From: Epinephelus fuscoguttatus | Lineage: Eukaryota; Chordata; Actinopteri; Perciformes; Serranidae | Reading direction: 5' to 3' | Length of the DNA stretch: 64,000 nt | NCBI RefSeq assembly: GCF_011397635.1 | Contig: NC_064761.1 | Span: 25,337,643 to 25,401,642 of the forward strand | In this document: positions 1 through 13,167 of the stretch, one piece after another | Layout: every line of letters begins with the position of its first letter | Numbering within the stretch: the stretch's first letter is position 1 | Translations under genes and position numbers: made by a program | The notes under the pieces: model-generated | Told to the model about the DNA's origin: nothing | Database searches by the model: none | What the model saw: only the letters and a program-made list of their open reading frames with translations

Positions 1-358
1 ATTTTGACACCTTGATTATCTCATTGAGCTTTAGACCTGTACACGTGGCTAAAACTACTGCAGAACTTATAAGGAGATATCACTAGTTAGTGGTTTAAAG
101 CTTAGCTCATGGCTTTTCTGTATATATTTATTTAGCTGGTTCACCAAAGTGCTTAGCCTTGTGAAAATATCCAACCTCAATTTGTTATACAGATGTATTT
201 TTCATGGTTTGCACCATTTCAAGTAACTGTTACTGTCTTGAACACTCCCTCCTAGTGCAAGATGCAGTGATTGTTACTGTAAACATTTGCACAACTGCAC
301 AGGAACATACACACTTCATTGTTTACACAGTATTGTGTATGTGGAGAGGATGTCTTAC

Positions 359-397
359 CTGTGACAGAGTGGAGTCACTGCAGGCTTTCCTGGCATC
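359..397 (-). CDS. gnb4: gnb4 coding exon 2 (partial gene)
   Basis: This is a 39-nt exon encoding DARKACSDSTLSQ, the second part of the N-terminal helix of a G-protein beta subunit. On the minus strand it is preceded by a CAG acceptor (398-400) and followed by a GTAAGA donor (353-358). It joins in phase 0 to the exon at 1906-1962. The peptide aligns with the DARKAC segment found in GNB1 to GNB4. The WD40 propeller exons must lie to the left of the window; none is visible in 1-358. This helix forms a coiled coil with G-gamma. Confidence 0.9.
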
Positions 398-644
398 CTG
401 CAACACAACAAACACCTTTATAACCATGTAGACCAGCGGAAAAACTTCAGCTCAACTCTGTTACTGCAGAGCTAAATGCAACACCTGATTACTGTGCTGA
501 CACACACACAGACATACACACACAAATAATGAAACAAAAAGACAAACTTAGATAAATTAATGGCAAAAACGACTTCTAAATAATAAGGGTGGGAATCACC
601 AGAGGTCTCCCGATATACCATCACACTACTGCTGCAATTTTAAA

Positions 645-1235
645 CGTTTTAAATTAGGGGCATCAAAATAACGCATTAACTTCCATTAATTGATCACAGA
701 AAAAAAAAAGCATTATTGAGGGCTTTGTCACATGATGGAGGCAGATGAGAAGACACTGCTCGGCCCTGTGAATGGAACATTAACATTTAAAAAATGCCCG
801 GATGGAAGTGTTTGTAGGAGCTACGTTCTCTGCAGTTTCTGCAATGAGGAATTTTCATACCATCGGAGTACTGCAAGCCTGAAAGACTTCACCTCAACGC
901 AAAGGATTTAGTAGCGAACCCGGAGGTCCGAGCTAGCACAGCTTCGGATGCTACACTCATCCAGGCCACGAGATGCAAACTGAGTAAGTCTACCTGTAAC
1001 TGACTGACTAACTAACTCCCTTACAAAGTGGACCGCAGACCAGTTTGTGTGGTAGAGTACAGGGGGACAAGTGTCCAAAATCTAGCAGCTTTACTGCGAC
1101 ACGTGTCAAAATTTAATTTGAATTGAAATTTTTTAAATACTTTCACAGCAAAAATTGATGTGATTAATTAATCACAGAGCATGTAATTAATTCGATTTAA
1201 TTTTTTTTAAATCACTTGACAGCTCTATTTTAAAG
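645..1235 (+). mobile_element. Decayed hAT-type element with BED zinc-finger remnant
   Basis: The left end reads AGGGGCATCAAAATAACGC and the right end, read inverted, AGAGCTGTCAAGTGATTT. These resemble the GGGCTGTCAAAATAACGCG termini common in teleost hAT-like elements. Inside, from about 796, a plus-strand frame encodes a BED-finger-like piece (CPDGSVCRSYVLCSFCNEEF, then YHRSTASLK) before a frame shift. BED fingers occur in hAT transposases. The element lies in the gnb4 intron between coding exons 1 and 2. It has no intact transposase. Confidence 0.6.
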
Positions 1236-1905
1236 GTTTTGCAATATGCTGAGAATTGTGATGGCATACATTGCAATCTACTGTGATTTATTACCTTTTT
1301 TCCCCAACTGAAAATTAAGGAAAAACTGTCAACATCTGTTTTTATCTAATAAGATATAATTTTTGGTCCATTCATCTAACCTTAATAATTTTTATTGCAG
1401 CAAAATGTATCGAGTGAACTGAAAATGCAAGTGATTTTATTATTCTAACAGGCTACCAAATGTTTAACTTGTATTCGCAATATTAATAATCTATTAATTT
1501 ATATAATATGAAAATTGATACTTTGCATCTGTGTATTGATACCATAGTGCCGCACAAAATATCATGCTACTATGCTGTATCAATATTTCCCCCCACTCTC
1601 ACTAAATAAGTGTCTAAACATGTGCCATAAGTTTTTTCTAATCACAGAAATTGAATCTCTCAGTGATCTCAGAACAGTCACACAACAGCAACTGACATTT
1701 CTATATTAGTTCCCACAATACAATTCCTGCACGAGAATGGAGGTGGCTGATTGAAAAGTTATGTCGAGTGCGTCACTGTCTCATCTGAAACAGTGTGACT
1801 CACAGCTTGCAGTGAACAGACAGTGGCACATGTAACGTACAAACACAACAACACACACACACAAGTCAATATAAACAAACATGTGCACACAAAATGCTGC
1901 CGTAC

Positions 1906-1962
1906 CCGGATCTGATTGCGTAGTTGCTCGGCTTCCTGCCGCAACTGTTCCAGCTCGCTCAT
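1906..1962 (-). CDS. gnb4: gnb4 first coding exon, G-protein beta subunit
   Basis: The exon encodes the 19 residues MSELEQLRQEAEQLRNQIR, the N-terminus of vertebrate G-beta 1/2/4 subunits. Glu at position 5 and Arg at position 15 fit human GNB4 better than GNB1, which has Asp and Lys there. The exon ends at a GTACGG donor (1900-1905). An AG lies 7 nt before the ATG, but its pyrimidine tract is weak. The gnb4 assignment also uses synteny, since GNB4 lies beside ACTL6A in human in the opposite orientation. The product is a membrane-associated G-beta that works as a beta-gamma dimer in GPCR signalling. Only the N-terminus is in the window. Among paralogues, gnb1 is the main alternative. Confidence 0.88.
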
Positions 1963-2036
1963 TGTCCCTCTGTCAAGTGTTCAGGCCACACTCCGCTCCA
2001 AATACTGACTGGGCTGGGAAAACACACGTGCCTGCA

Positions 2037-2096
2037 CGCACACACGCACACACACACTCGCACACCCACACACACTCGCACACGCACACGCACTTT
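2037..2096. repeat. (CA)n-rich imperfect microsatellite
   Basis: Imperfect CA repeats with interspersed CG and CT units. Simple-sequence DNA in the inferred gnb4 intron 1. Confidence 0.85.
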
Positions 2097-5000
2097 ACCA
2101 GCTGACACCTGCAAGACAGAGAGACAGAAATACTATGAGTTCAACAGGCAGACGGGGAGTGAAGGATGGGAAGACTTCCATCAGACAAACATAGGTATCC
2201 TGTATTGGCTCAGACCAAAGGAGGGTGCTGCAAAGGGTGGGGCTGAGTGGAGGCCTGGAGGGTGGCCTGGCTCTTCAAACACCCCCAGTCTGGTTCAAAA
2301 GGCCATCTGAGCCAGGCTCTGACCTTTCCTGACTCAATCAGCCTTTTGTGTTGTTGCAATGCGCTGTTTGCTCGACCCACCCCAAAGAGCCCCGAACATA
2401 CGTGTGTGTGTGAGAGTTGTGGGCAGATCTGGATGGTTTATTAGACAGTGCGTCCAAATGAGAAAGAGAACATATGTGCATATATTCATCCATGCGTGTG
2501 TGTACATTATGTGAGCATATATTTAAATGTGTGTCTAGGTTAGGTATGTCAGATCTGTCTGAATGTGCTCGCATATGTGTGTATGTGTGTGTTCGCACAT
2601 GCGAGTTGCCACTTCCTTTACCTTGGGGAACCTAAATGTGGGTCACAAAGCACTTAGACACTCCTCAGAAATGTTTGGACCGCGCCCCCCAACCCCCCTC
2701 CTCATTTTCCAGGCTGTTTTACAGTCTGCTGTCCAGAAGCCTAACCCTCCGAGATTAAATTTTCAGTTCCATTTTCTATAATTCAACAATTACACTGAGT
2801 CCAGCCCTTCCCCTCCACAGGAAATCATGTTAATGTAAAGAGGAGGTTGTTTGTGCTTTATCTTTTGCAGAAGCTTTAAAACCATTAGAGCCTAGTTACT
2901 TACTCACCACAAAAGAAAATCCCATAATTTAACAAATAGCAAATCAATGTCCATGCTGCTGCGACTGCCTTTAAAGATACTGTGAACGTGTGGAAAGCTA
3001 CTCTTTTAGATTCTCTGCTCACTTGGTTTTGGCCATTGTGCCTCCGCTCTGCAAACACAAGAGAGGATGCTTTGGACTGCTCATCGAGGACTCTCGTCTC
3101 AGCCAAGGAGGTCTTTGACAGTAACGAGGCATCAGGGGCAGCGAGCGTTGCAATGCTTTCAGCTGCCCGGGAGTGACGTCACTCTCTCCTCCGGCTGACG
3201 CAACCCCCCTGAAGAGAGGCTCTCAGCGTCAGCTCGCCTGTGATGTGGTGCTGCTCTATGACTGCCGTAGATCCATTATACTGTATGCCTCTGAAATCTG
3301 CCACGTCACACACAGCACCTTGTGGACTACCAAAACATCTGATATGACCTTCTGCACTCGGCTAAATATTTTCAATCAATGTTTTCAGCCCGAGGCTTGT
3401 GTGGTGAAAGGCAACAGAGCACAAAAGAGAAATGGGGTGAAAAATAATGCAGGTATGATGGAAGATGACGTAAAACGTGATGTGTTGGGGTTCTTTCCTA
3501 TCAGTCTGGATAAAACTGACAGCGCAGATTTTAAGGCATGTCATGGCTGTGATTTGAAGGAGTGCCTTATGAATTGTTTTTTTTCCACAAGTGGATAAAG
3601 CATTAGTCATTTAGAAACCAAACAGGCCACTTAGTACTGCTGTAGTAACTAACCACATACTAACCACAGCCGAAAGAAGCTGTAACACAGATATATGTCC
3701 CTATAAAAAGGACTACATAAAGTTCACCTTTTACAATTTATAGTTGTAAAACTCAGTGAGCAGTGTGTCTTTTCTCCAGTTATGTGACTGGAGTCATGCA
3801 GCCAATCAGTCGGGCCAATGAAGGCCCAGAGCATGGCACAGGATCAAGGGCGACAAAGGCAGAGCTGTGTGTTGGAGCTGCCTATTGTTTAGTATAAGGC
3901 TGCCAGCTACAGTACATAGTGCTGCTTGGCACCACTGCAGTTGGGTCTCTGAGACTGGCCATGGGAGACTATAACTGCTGCAGCCCTTCAGACACCAACA
4001 AACCAACCATGTTCAGCTTCACACTTGAGCTCCCAGCAGCAAGTAGGAGACAACTGTATCTGATCAACAGGGCTGGGTATCGCTTAAAAAATTACAATAC
4101 CAGTACCCTTTAAGTGATACTGATACCAACAGAGTACTTCATTTGATACCCATAATGTGAATGGAGTGGTGTGTAGCACAGCCATACTTTTAAACATTAT
4201 GGTGGCATCAACACACTGAACTCCCAACTCCGTCAAATACACCCTGCTTGACTCCAGCACACCACAGACTGTACTGGTTGTAGCTGCTGCTGGGGGAGTG
4301 CGAGCTCCATGCCGGTGACAAACTGTGAAAGATGCCTGGCTGTACACACACACTGACAGAGCTAACGGTTAGTATTACACAGATAACATTACCTGCAATT
4401 ATTAAAAGGTTTAAAGATATATTTGAGCAGTCTCAGTGTCAATGGGAGTTTGTTGGGACCATTTGACAGCTTAGTGTTAGATGTTCACCATACTGTGTTA
4501 GCTCATGCTCAATGGGCGACTCGCTGGGAGAGCGGCTCCAGAGATGGCAGCAACATAAAGTTTTCAGCGCAGGGTTGGGATGGTCTGGGATCAGACTGGC
4601 TGTCTGTTCTACATTGGCAAAGTCTTTCAATAATGCTTGAGCAGCTTGTACATGACCATTTAGGTCCTGACACACCAAGCCGACGGTCGTCTGTCGGTTT
4701 GCATCTGTTGCCCTAGGCAGTGTGGTGAGTCCCACACCGTTGGCTTGTTTTTGGCCTGTTCAGTATGTTGAATCAGCACTGATAACGCAAAAAGCGGATT
4801 GGTGAGAGAAATCCCTCTGATTGGCAGTTCAGCTCAGTGCACAAGAAGAGGCACAGAAGTGAGGAAAGTAAACAAATAGCTAAATTCATGAGAGAGTGAG
4901 ACCAAAACAAACTTGTTACATGAGGTAAGATTATTTTTCTTTAGCAATTGAGCTCTTTAGCAGAAATGTTATGTGATAGTTTATTGTTTACTGGCACACG

Positions 5001-5449
5001 GTAAATATGCTTTGTTCTTTCAGTATTGGATTGTGTTGTCAATGTGCTAACTGGCAACAGGCGTAAAGATGCTCTTCTAGTTTCACTTTTCAAATGACAA
5101 TTACAGACTACTGCTGCCGGCTGGTGTGGAGAGTCATTTCCTCTCACTCAGGCACAGAACGTATGTGCTGGTTGGCTATCAGCTGCAGTTTTTACAGTGT
5201 GTTCTTGTGCAATTTTTTGGTAAAAACACAGGCAACATGAGGTGATGCAAGAGTTCTCTATCATTGCCACTCGTTCTCTGAAGTTGGTTTGGTGTGTCTG
5301 GGCATTTACACGTGACTCTAGTTGTCCAATAAAAGAAAAAATAAACTGAATAAAATACACAAAACAGGAATTGAATTTTCAAACCCCAATATTTCTAAAA
5401 AATACCCATAAAAACATAAATAATAACACTGAGCACATTATTTTTATAA

Positions 5450-5600
5450 AAGATTTTTTTAAAGATTAATTTTGGGCGTTTTTGCTTTTATTGATAGACA
5501 GCTGTAGACAGACAGGAAAGGTGGGAGTGATCAGAGGGATGACATGCAGCAAAGGGTCATAGGTCAGGTCAAACCCCATTGCAAAAGACTTATGTGGGGT
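5450..5600 (+). repeat. SINE-like teleost repeat (fragment, copy A)
   Basis: This copy has TTTTGCTTTTATTGATAGACAGC, a purine-rich middle and the phrase GACATGCAGCAAAGGG. The same arrangement recurs at 50085-50220. It matches a repeat type I recall as common in teleost introns. Boundaries are approximate. Confidence 0.6.
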
Positions 5601-8369
5601 GCACACTGTACCAGGTGAGTGATAGGTCACCTTTTGAAATGTGTTGGCATATTACAGAAATGTATGCAGTATGAAGTAGAGCTGAAATGATTAGTGTATT
5701 GATCTATTTGTTGAATTCATTTGCAACCTGAAAGCGTCCAGCTTTTCCAATATGAATGGTTGCTCGTTTTCTTGGCCTTCTCTTTTATCAAACTGAATGT
5801 CTTAACACAAATTTAATAGATCAAGGAAATAACTGGAAAATTGATAATGACCATAACCACTAGTTGTGGCCATTTATATATGAGAGTGGCATATACAAGA
5901 AGTTTTTGTATGTAAGCTCTGTTTTTACATCTGATGTTATTAGCTGCTGTTGCACAACTTCATAATTCAGTTTTAATCCAGGTTAACAACGACTGTAAAA
6001 ACGATTCTGTTTGTCTTACTGCCATGCAACCTTTCACTTTCATTTTTATACCACTCAGGAGAAACAGAGACACACCAAGAGATCTCCTTAACTTCTCCAT
6101 AGTAAGGTTATTGTCAGCCACAAGTCACTATATTCTCTGGTTCCCATAATGAAGCTTGGTCACAATATATAAGTTACAGGAGACACTGTCGCTTCAGTGT
6201 GTGTCCCTGCTGGCTCAGTTCATGATCTGCTTGAAACATACAACCATAGGACAGAAGTGTTTAAATATATATTAGATCACAACGCTCATCAGCATATTTT
6301 GTTTTTAACTGAAATTTGTCAATGAGACCTTCTGCTGCTTCTGGGTCATACAGTAGAAAGTCAGTCACATCTGCCTCAATCATGAACAAATACTGGTGAA
6401 CAGAGCAGCAGGAGGTGCAAGCAGTGCAGCTGCACCCAGAGCCACAGGGGCCCAACAACATGAAATGGTCAGGAAGTTAAGGAATTAACAGTATGAAAAG
6501 CCTGGTCTAATCAAATTATTGCTCGACAGTCCACCGTGAGCAATTAATACCAGTGTTTACAGTAAGATTCTACCATTCACCACTCGCAAAATCACATTCT
6601 ATAAATGGGGCACAAGTATTCTTACTGTAAGCCGTTCAATTTTAAGTTACAATGAACAGAGAATTTACAAGAGTAACCCCACACCTACGCCTGATCTCAC
6701 CCAAAGAGTTTTTATCTGAGAACCAATTTTAGGAGCCATGAGTGTCTGTACTGGTTCAGCAGGAAACTCATTACGGCTCAGTGTGTGAAAGTAAAAACTG
6801 GATATGGCAGGACAGCTCCACCAGGTGTAAACTTGTTCAGGTAACCCACTGACTATTTCAATCATCCGGAGAATGGAGGAAATACCTGGTGAGATTCCAG
6901 TAAGGTGAGGCCACATGTTTTACTTCTCGTCAGCTGATGCACGTTGATATATCATTTGTGTCATGAGAAAACAAATTGCCCCTCGGTGACAAATAAAGGT
7001 CCTCAACTTGAATGGGTTATGAGAAAAGGTTTTATTTTTTCTTATTATTACACAGAAGTGACTGGAACACAGTGAATGAATGTGTGATGACTGTATAAAC
7101 TTTGATCACTGGTTTCGCCCCACCTACACCACATGATTATAATGCAGTCACACATCATTCCTAATGGAAAAATTACAAGAGCCCAATTAGATAGAAACAG
7201 TTTTGCCCAAACAAGCGCTATGTCACACCCATAACATGAAGCAAACTATAAACCTTCTACATGAAAGTTTGAAATTTTCTGCTAGTGTGTAATGGGCACA
7301 GTTGTTTCACTCTTACCCCAGGTTAGTTTCTCTGAGGTGTAGTGTTGGGTTTGGTAAAAAAAAAACAGCTGGACAAAAACGAAAATGTAGAGCTTGAAGT
7401 TGCAGTACACTAGGGCTGGGTGGTATGGTTGAAATCAGTATTACAATATCATAATGTGGCAAACATATTCTAAAGGCACATAAAATATTCAATTAAAGTC
7501 CAATGCAATGAGCTGCGTTCCACTTTTTGGCTCTCAAAAATACCATTCATATTTGATATACTGAATATTTCATCGCCCATCCCTTTGAGCTACACGACAT
7601 TATTACTGTGAGGACTTTATATATTGTCTTTCATTCTTTCATACTGTAAAATATTTTCTATTTTGTCTTTTCCTGGCTGTCGGGACCCAACTACCTTTAG
7701 TTTATCAATTCGCCTGATGACTTTCTTATTTATTGTTTACTTATTTTAATATATAAAACAACAGAAAATAGAGATATGACTGTTAAAATGTCACACAACC
7801 AACTGTGACATCTTCAAACTGCTTGTTTGATGATACAGGACTAATAAAGTGACAAATCCTCACATTTGAGATGCAAAAATTTAGCATGACAATTGATAAT
7901 TAAGCTATTATAAAAATTCTTATCGGTTATCTTTCAGCCGATCCGAAAATTAATTAATTGGCTTAGCTTTAAAGGCTGTAAAACATTACTTTATTTGAGT
8001 ATATCAGATGAACAGTGTATGTCATCTAACTGCCCATCATACCCACTTCATTTACATCTAACATGGCATGTCACCATCTATAAATTATGTGAAAACACCA
8101 TGCCAAAAATACTAAAACCTGTACGTATGTGCAAACAGGGTTCAAAAAGCTGCAGATTAATAACATACATGATTAACTTTTACAAACTGTAGCTTCATAA
8201 TGCATTATACATTAACAGCCCCGCTGTCCTGGTTTATTGCACACTGACTGTCAACAGCCAAGACAGGAAACCATCAGCTGCATCATATGGAAACACTAGA
8301 GAAAGAAATGCACACGTATTAGCCATCTTTATGAAATCATATGCATTTCTGATACGAGCAACAAATTGC

Positions 8370-9110
8370 CTGAGCCTCACGCCCCGTCACGCTACCAGTT
8401 GCCGCTCGGATGAAGGCGGACTGACATGTATATTTAATAGAAAAGGAAGGAAAAAAAGCTACGCAGGGTGTCGTGCGACCACAAATGTGAAAGCCTATGT
8501 GTGAAATGGGAATAGATAAATACGTGCGTATTAGTGAGAGATTTTGCCACTTTAGTTCCGCGTGAGAGTCGTTTGACAGCCCGTTAAAAAGGCCGCGTTT
8601 GGATAGCTGTGAATTCCCAGCTTTGCTTAGAGAAAAAAAACCCAGCATTGAGGCAATAGTAGCTCGGGAACAGTTATGTCAATAGCTACACCGCTGCTCA
8701 CAGCAACGACAATACCACAACTCACGGGCATTTGTGCATCGCTCCTTCAACATTTAACTAACTAACCCCGCTGTGAGCGAAGCAGGAAATAGCCAAAAAG
8801 CCTCCAAATTATCAAGACAAGACTACACGTCCTTACCTGAAACGGGCTTTTTTGGCTCTATCCGTGCTTCCAGTCCGAGTCACAGCGGTCCGTTTTCACA
8901 CGACAACCATGGTCCTAGCTGTGAGAGGAATCGCAAAGGCAGACGTGTTAATTTTAAGACAATTTAATCGGTTTAAAGCGACAGAAGCGAGCGCGACTCG
9001 GGTCGGATTAGACTAAAAATTTTCACCAAGCAAGCTAATCACCACACCCATGAAAGTGGGAACATGGCAACAGCCTACGCTGAGGGGTGCGCGGTGGTGA
9101 GTGGATCGAG
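8370..9110. promoter_or_regulatory. CpG-rich promoter-like region upstream of gnb4
   Basis: CpG dinucleotides are visibly denser here than in the AT-rich flanks, for example around 8377-8412, 8870-8905 and 8980-9005. The patch surrounds the inferred gnb4 5'UTR exon donor and precedes about 9 kb of gene-free DNA. This fits a CpG-type promoter firing leftward. No TATA box was identified. Confidence 0.45.
8837..9000 (-). other. gnb4: Probable non-coding first exon of gnb4 (5'UTR)
   Basis: On the minus strand a strong donor, TTTCAG|GTAAGG, ends a CpG-rich stretch at 8837. No protein reads convincingly through it, so I infer a 5'UTR exon whose intron runs to just before 1962. The upper boundary (transcription start) is a guess. 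A tiny upstream frame, ATG plus three codons then stop, starts at 8910 inside it. Human GNB4 also starts with a non-coding exon, as far as I recall. An unrelated promoter or lncRNA is possible. Confidence 0.4.
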
Positions 9111-11434
9111 CATGTTTTCATTTCTCACTAATTCAACATTTTATAAAATATGATCCATAGTGAATCTATTTAAATTCAGGTAAGTACTACAAAACAATAA
9201 TAATAGCAGCTCCTTTTAGCTTGGAAGAATATCTACATTTAGTTGTGTCCCCTACGGACAAAATGGTACCGTCCGGCAGCCCCCTCAACAAAAAGGAACC
9301 GAATGGGATACAGGAAACAAATATTAGACCTCTAAAGCCTGTAGTAGTAGTAGTAGTGGTGATTCAAAGGGACTCCACCTCAGCTTTAGAAAGACACATT
9401 TTGCCCAAAAACTCCACTATTTGATTTGGTCAAATATCAATACACCTAACATATCAAAAGAGTAGTGCAAACTGTATTAGTGTTAAAGCTGGAGGTGAGG
9501 AAAGTTCAGTATTTTGTGTTTTAATCTATTCATGTAATCACATACCAATTGTTACTTTGCATTGTGGCCTGTGAGCATTATTGATAAGTTATATGTTTTC
9601 TTTTTCAGTTTATTTTGCATATAGAAACAGATCACAAGTACAAAATACTTCAAACTACAGTGTATGTCCAGGAATAGATACCAAAACTAAGATGGTAATA
9701 TTGCAGCTGTTCAGCCTATAATGAGGCTGTCCTTAGCAAAAGGTAGCCTACAGTAAGTCTGCGTATAGCCATATGCTTTAGAGGTAAAATGACAAGTCAT
9801 TTGACAGTCAGTATATGCCAAAATTGTGGTTCAAGCTTCTCAAAGACGGGTATTTTTCTGACTTTCATGTTAAATTGATTACATTTGGGCTTTGAGCTGC
9901 TGGCAAGCCTTTAAAGACACACTCTGTGAAACTATGATGGCTATTCTACTATTTTCTGAAATTCTATAAACCAACAATTAATCAATAATTGTTATCGGTT
10001 GTTGTAAAATGCTCAGAAAATAATAGAGCTGCAACAATTAGTCAGTCACTCAGCAACTATTTTGATCATTTCATTTTTTCAACTTAGTTTTTTTCGTCAA
10101 TTCCAGCAACTTATACCATCATTTTTCGAATTTCTAGGCTGTTTTTTTCTATTGTTTTACAGCTGTGCCTGTGTGGCTTAGAAGCAAAACAATAAGTGAA
10201 AATAAACCAAACACATACCAACTTAAGTATTATTTTAAAATAAAACAAAAGGTATAAATAAGGAAAAGGGAATTTGGACAAAAAAGACTAAAAAAAAAAA
10301 AGTAAAATAAAAAAGCTAAAGGTTGGAGAGGGGAGTTGCATGTGTGTTTTTCTCAGAAGGTGAGTCAGGTAGTGGAGATAAAGATGCATATTTACTGTAA
10401 AATATGTAGGCGGATTTCAATCACTTCACTATGTTAGTATGGCGATAGCAGGGCCCCATCTTTTATTAAATATTTCTTTTTGGAGGCTCAAGGAGTACAT
10501 TATGTGTTGATCATTTCATTTTAAATGTTATTTTGTGAGCTAAAATGACAGAAATTCACTGGTTTAGCTTCTTAAATTTGAATATTTTCTGATTACTTTG
10601 TCATCTATTACAGTAAATTAAATATTTTGGGGTTTTGGACTGCTGGTCGCACGAAACAAATCATTTAAAGATGTCTGGGAACTTGTGATTTTCAGACCAA
10701 ATTATTTTTCAGTTTATCAATAAAAGCAGATTAATAGCTTAAAAATTAGTTGCAGGCATAACATCCTCATAATCCTATTGTACCAAAATAATTTACAGTA
10801 TATCCAGTATCTAGAATATAGAACAGTGCAGATAAATTTAGTTACTACTTCAAAGCCACCCAAAATCCAAACTTAAAGCTGTCAGGTTTGGATTGTGCCA
10901 GGAGACAGCTGTTCCAAGTCTCACCCCGACACACCGCGGTTGGCCTGCAGTGGGCTCATTGAAAAGGATCTCTCTCCATTAGGACAGGATGAATTTTTAA
11001 TGGGGCCAATGAAAGGGAGCAGTGGGATAGGCTTTTCCATATCTCTGCACGAGCCACAATCAATGGAGGGAAGATGAAAGTTGCCCAGCCCTTGGTTTCC
11101 TTTCCGAGTGGCATGGGGTCAGATTAAGTCTAATTGAATTCACACACAGCAGTGGTTTAGGTGTGTCAGACCAATTTCCCCCTAAACACATTATGAGGAT
11201 TAGGATTAGCATGATAGCAGAAACATATGTTGTGGTTGGTTTGTCATTAGTGCAGCCTGGAAGTTGGTAATTATTAAAATATAATACATTATTAAATACA
11301 GCAAAGTACAGGACGTGGTTCTCAAATAAGAAATAGTTTATTAACTTCTCCACCCTAGCCTATGACATCTGATTTTTACTGTTGTTGTTGAATGTGTGGC
11401 TTAATGAATGATGACATCTAAACAGGTTTTTGCC

Positions 11435-11810
11435 TTAAAGAGGAGCTACGCCCATTTTCAAAATTCATACATGTTGTTCCTATGGTCTAAATATGTCCAA
11501 AATTATTCTTAAAAATGAACAACTCTCTCTCAAATCTAAAAACTAGAGTGCTAACACTCATATTTGTTATGTCAAAGGGTATAAAGTCTGGAGCTGCTCC
11601 ATAGACAATGAATTGGAAAAGATATTATAGATGACACTGAGAGCACCCAGGACTCTGGACTTTAAACCCTATAACATGACAGGTTTGAGACTTACTTCTC
11701 TGGTTTCAGGCTTTGAGAGAGGGTAGCTCATGTTCACAAATATTGATTGAACTTTCCCAGGCCATGGAAATAACACTGGAAGTCTTAATTTAGGTGGCAT
11801 TCCCCTTTAA
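11435..11810. mobile_element. MITE, family A copy 1
   Basis: The ends TTAAAGAGGAGCTACGCCC and, inverted, TTAAAGGGGAATGCCACC form imperfect terminal inverted repeats. The interior (GTCTGGAGCTGCTCCATAGA and following) is closely similar to the copy at 23873-24323. It is a non-autonomous DNA transposon, probably hAT-like from its TTAAAG ends. Confidence 0.75.
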
Positions 11811-13129
11811 CTTGTTTTAAAGATGACATCATCTCAGCCCAAGTTGTCTGTTGTGTCACATCTGATGTTGCTCAACAAGTTCATTAGTGAATTCTCAAAG
11901 GTAGTTGCAAATCATGCAACTACAATTCAGCTCTACTCATATGTGTTTCAGCAAACAGTCATTTCCTTATCAAAATATATATTTTATATGTCATACATAT
12001 TATTTTGACCACAGATTGATTTGCAGGGACATTTTTAAAAAACTATATAAGCAGGAGTCAACTCTGCCCTCTGCATCTAGTGAGCAAAAAGACCGGATTC
12101 ATTAGCCAGTGGAGAATCACAGTCAAGGTGTCCAAAAGCATATCCTTGGCCAATCAGGTCCCTTGGCCCATTGCTTGGCAACCAAAAGGAGAGGGAGGGA
12201 GCAAATTGACACTGTAAAAATAGCACATCAGTAGCCTGGTGTCTGGGAAAAAAAAGAAAGACACACATGTTGGTGAGGCTATAAATAGCTTCCTGGAGAC
12301 TGGAACAGGTATCATGTACAGTTACTCTCTTGTATTGTTTCTCATGGATGAGATATGTTTGCATCGATGCAAATTCAGCATAGGCAGGGCAGTAAAGAAC
12401 AGTTGCAGCCAGGCAGCTGAATGAAATCATTTGAATGTGAGGGAGGTTTGGTGGTTTTGGCATCCCTTTATTACTGCGTAGTAAAGGCTCAAAACTAACA
12501 ACAGGTTGGTGTTTGCAGACAGCAGTTTGCCATCTGATGTTTGGCATAAACGCAAAATTACACTGTCCTCTGCTGCAATAATACATTTAAATGTACTATA
12601 ATAATAATCAATAATGTGCACGGACAAGTTTGCATGCCAGAGGGGATTTAGGGTTTAATGGCTTACATGCATAACTTGGCTGATACACATATACATCCAC
12701 ATATTGTTCAGTGGCATCACAATGAGCTGGGTGCTTTATCTAGTGTCTACATATTATCTCATCACTCCAATGTCACATTGTTAAAATGGGTCGTATACGT
12801 GTGTCCTTTGTGTAACAGGAGAGTAAAGCAAAACCAAAAATAGGTCTCTCACATCCAATTCAGTTTCACAGGACTGCTTAAAAATGAGCCCAATACGTGG
12901 GTGATCAAATCAAGTGGAGATAATGGGACGTCAATCTGAAGCAGCTCCTCCATGCCTATTTTTATCTGCACGTTCCCATTTTTTGCCCACATGTGGCGAC
13001 GCGCCCCGACGACCCCCATGTAATACTTCCACTGTATCAAAGGCAATTAAAAGGTGTAGCAACAGTAAAACCTTAAAAGGCTTTATCAGGGCCGTCTTAT
13101 CCACCAGACATCTCCCGGGGAGGATGGCC

Positions 13130-13167
13130 GTTGCCAGGGTAACCCTCACAAATGGCAACTGACGTCA
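13130..13167. promoter_or_regulatory. Candidate enhancer core: RFX X-box plus CRE
   Basis: GTTGCCAGGGTAAC (13130-13143) fits the RFX X-box consensus GTNRCC-N-RGYAAC. A perfect palindromic CRE, TGACGTCA, lies 16 bp away (13160-13167). A POU-like ATGCATAAT follows near 13205. The surrounding 400 bp is less AT-rich than its flanks and lacks obvious repeats. Motif matches alone do not prove function. Confidence 0.35.

Larger units (their letters stand above)
1963..8836 (-). other. Non-coding stretch, inferred gnb4 intron 1
   Basis: No exon with recognisable homology was seen on either strand. The stretch holds CA/GT microsatellites (about 2037-2096), a GGGCTGGGTATCG-type MITE start near 4073, a teleost SINE-like piece near 5450-5600 and a GGGCTGGGTGGTATGG-type MITE start near 7412. 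The open frames listed by simple translation here are short and lack homology I recognise. Confidence 0.6.

Noticed and set aside
1-358. Search for gnb4 exon 3 (start of the WD40 region)
   Set aside because: No segment encoding the expected QMRTRRTLRGH-type peptide was found on the minus strand, so the next exon is outside the window.
6261-6461. 66-codon minus-strand frame with an acidic LLYDPEAAEGLIDKF segment
   Set aside because: Possibly a degraded transposon, but too short and without any motif I can name.
12077-12586. 169-codon minus-strand frame in the gnb4-aldh7a1 interval
   Set aside because: Composition is non-coding-like (AT-rich, Cys/Phe/Tyr-rich translation), with no known family and no promoter or splice context.
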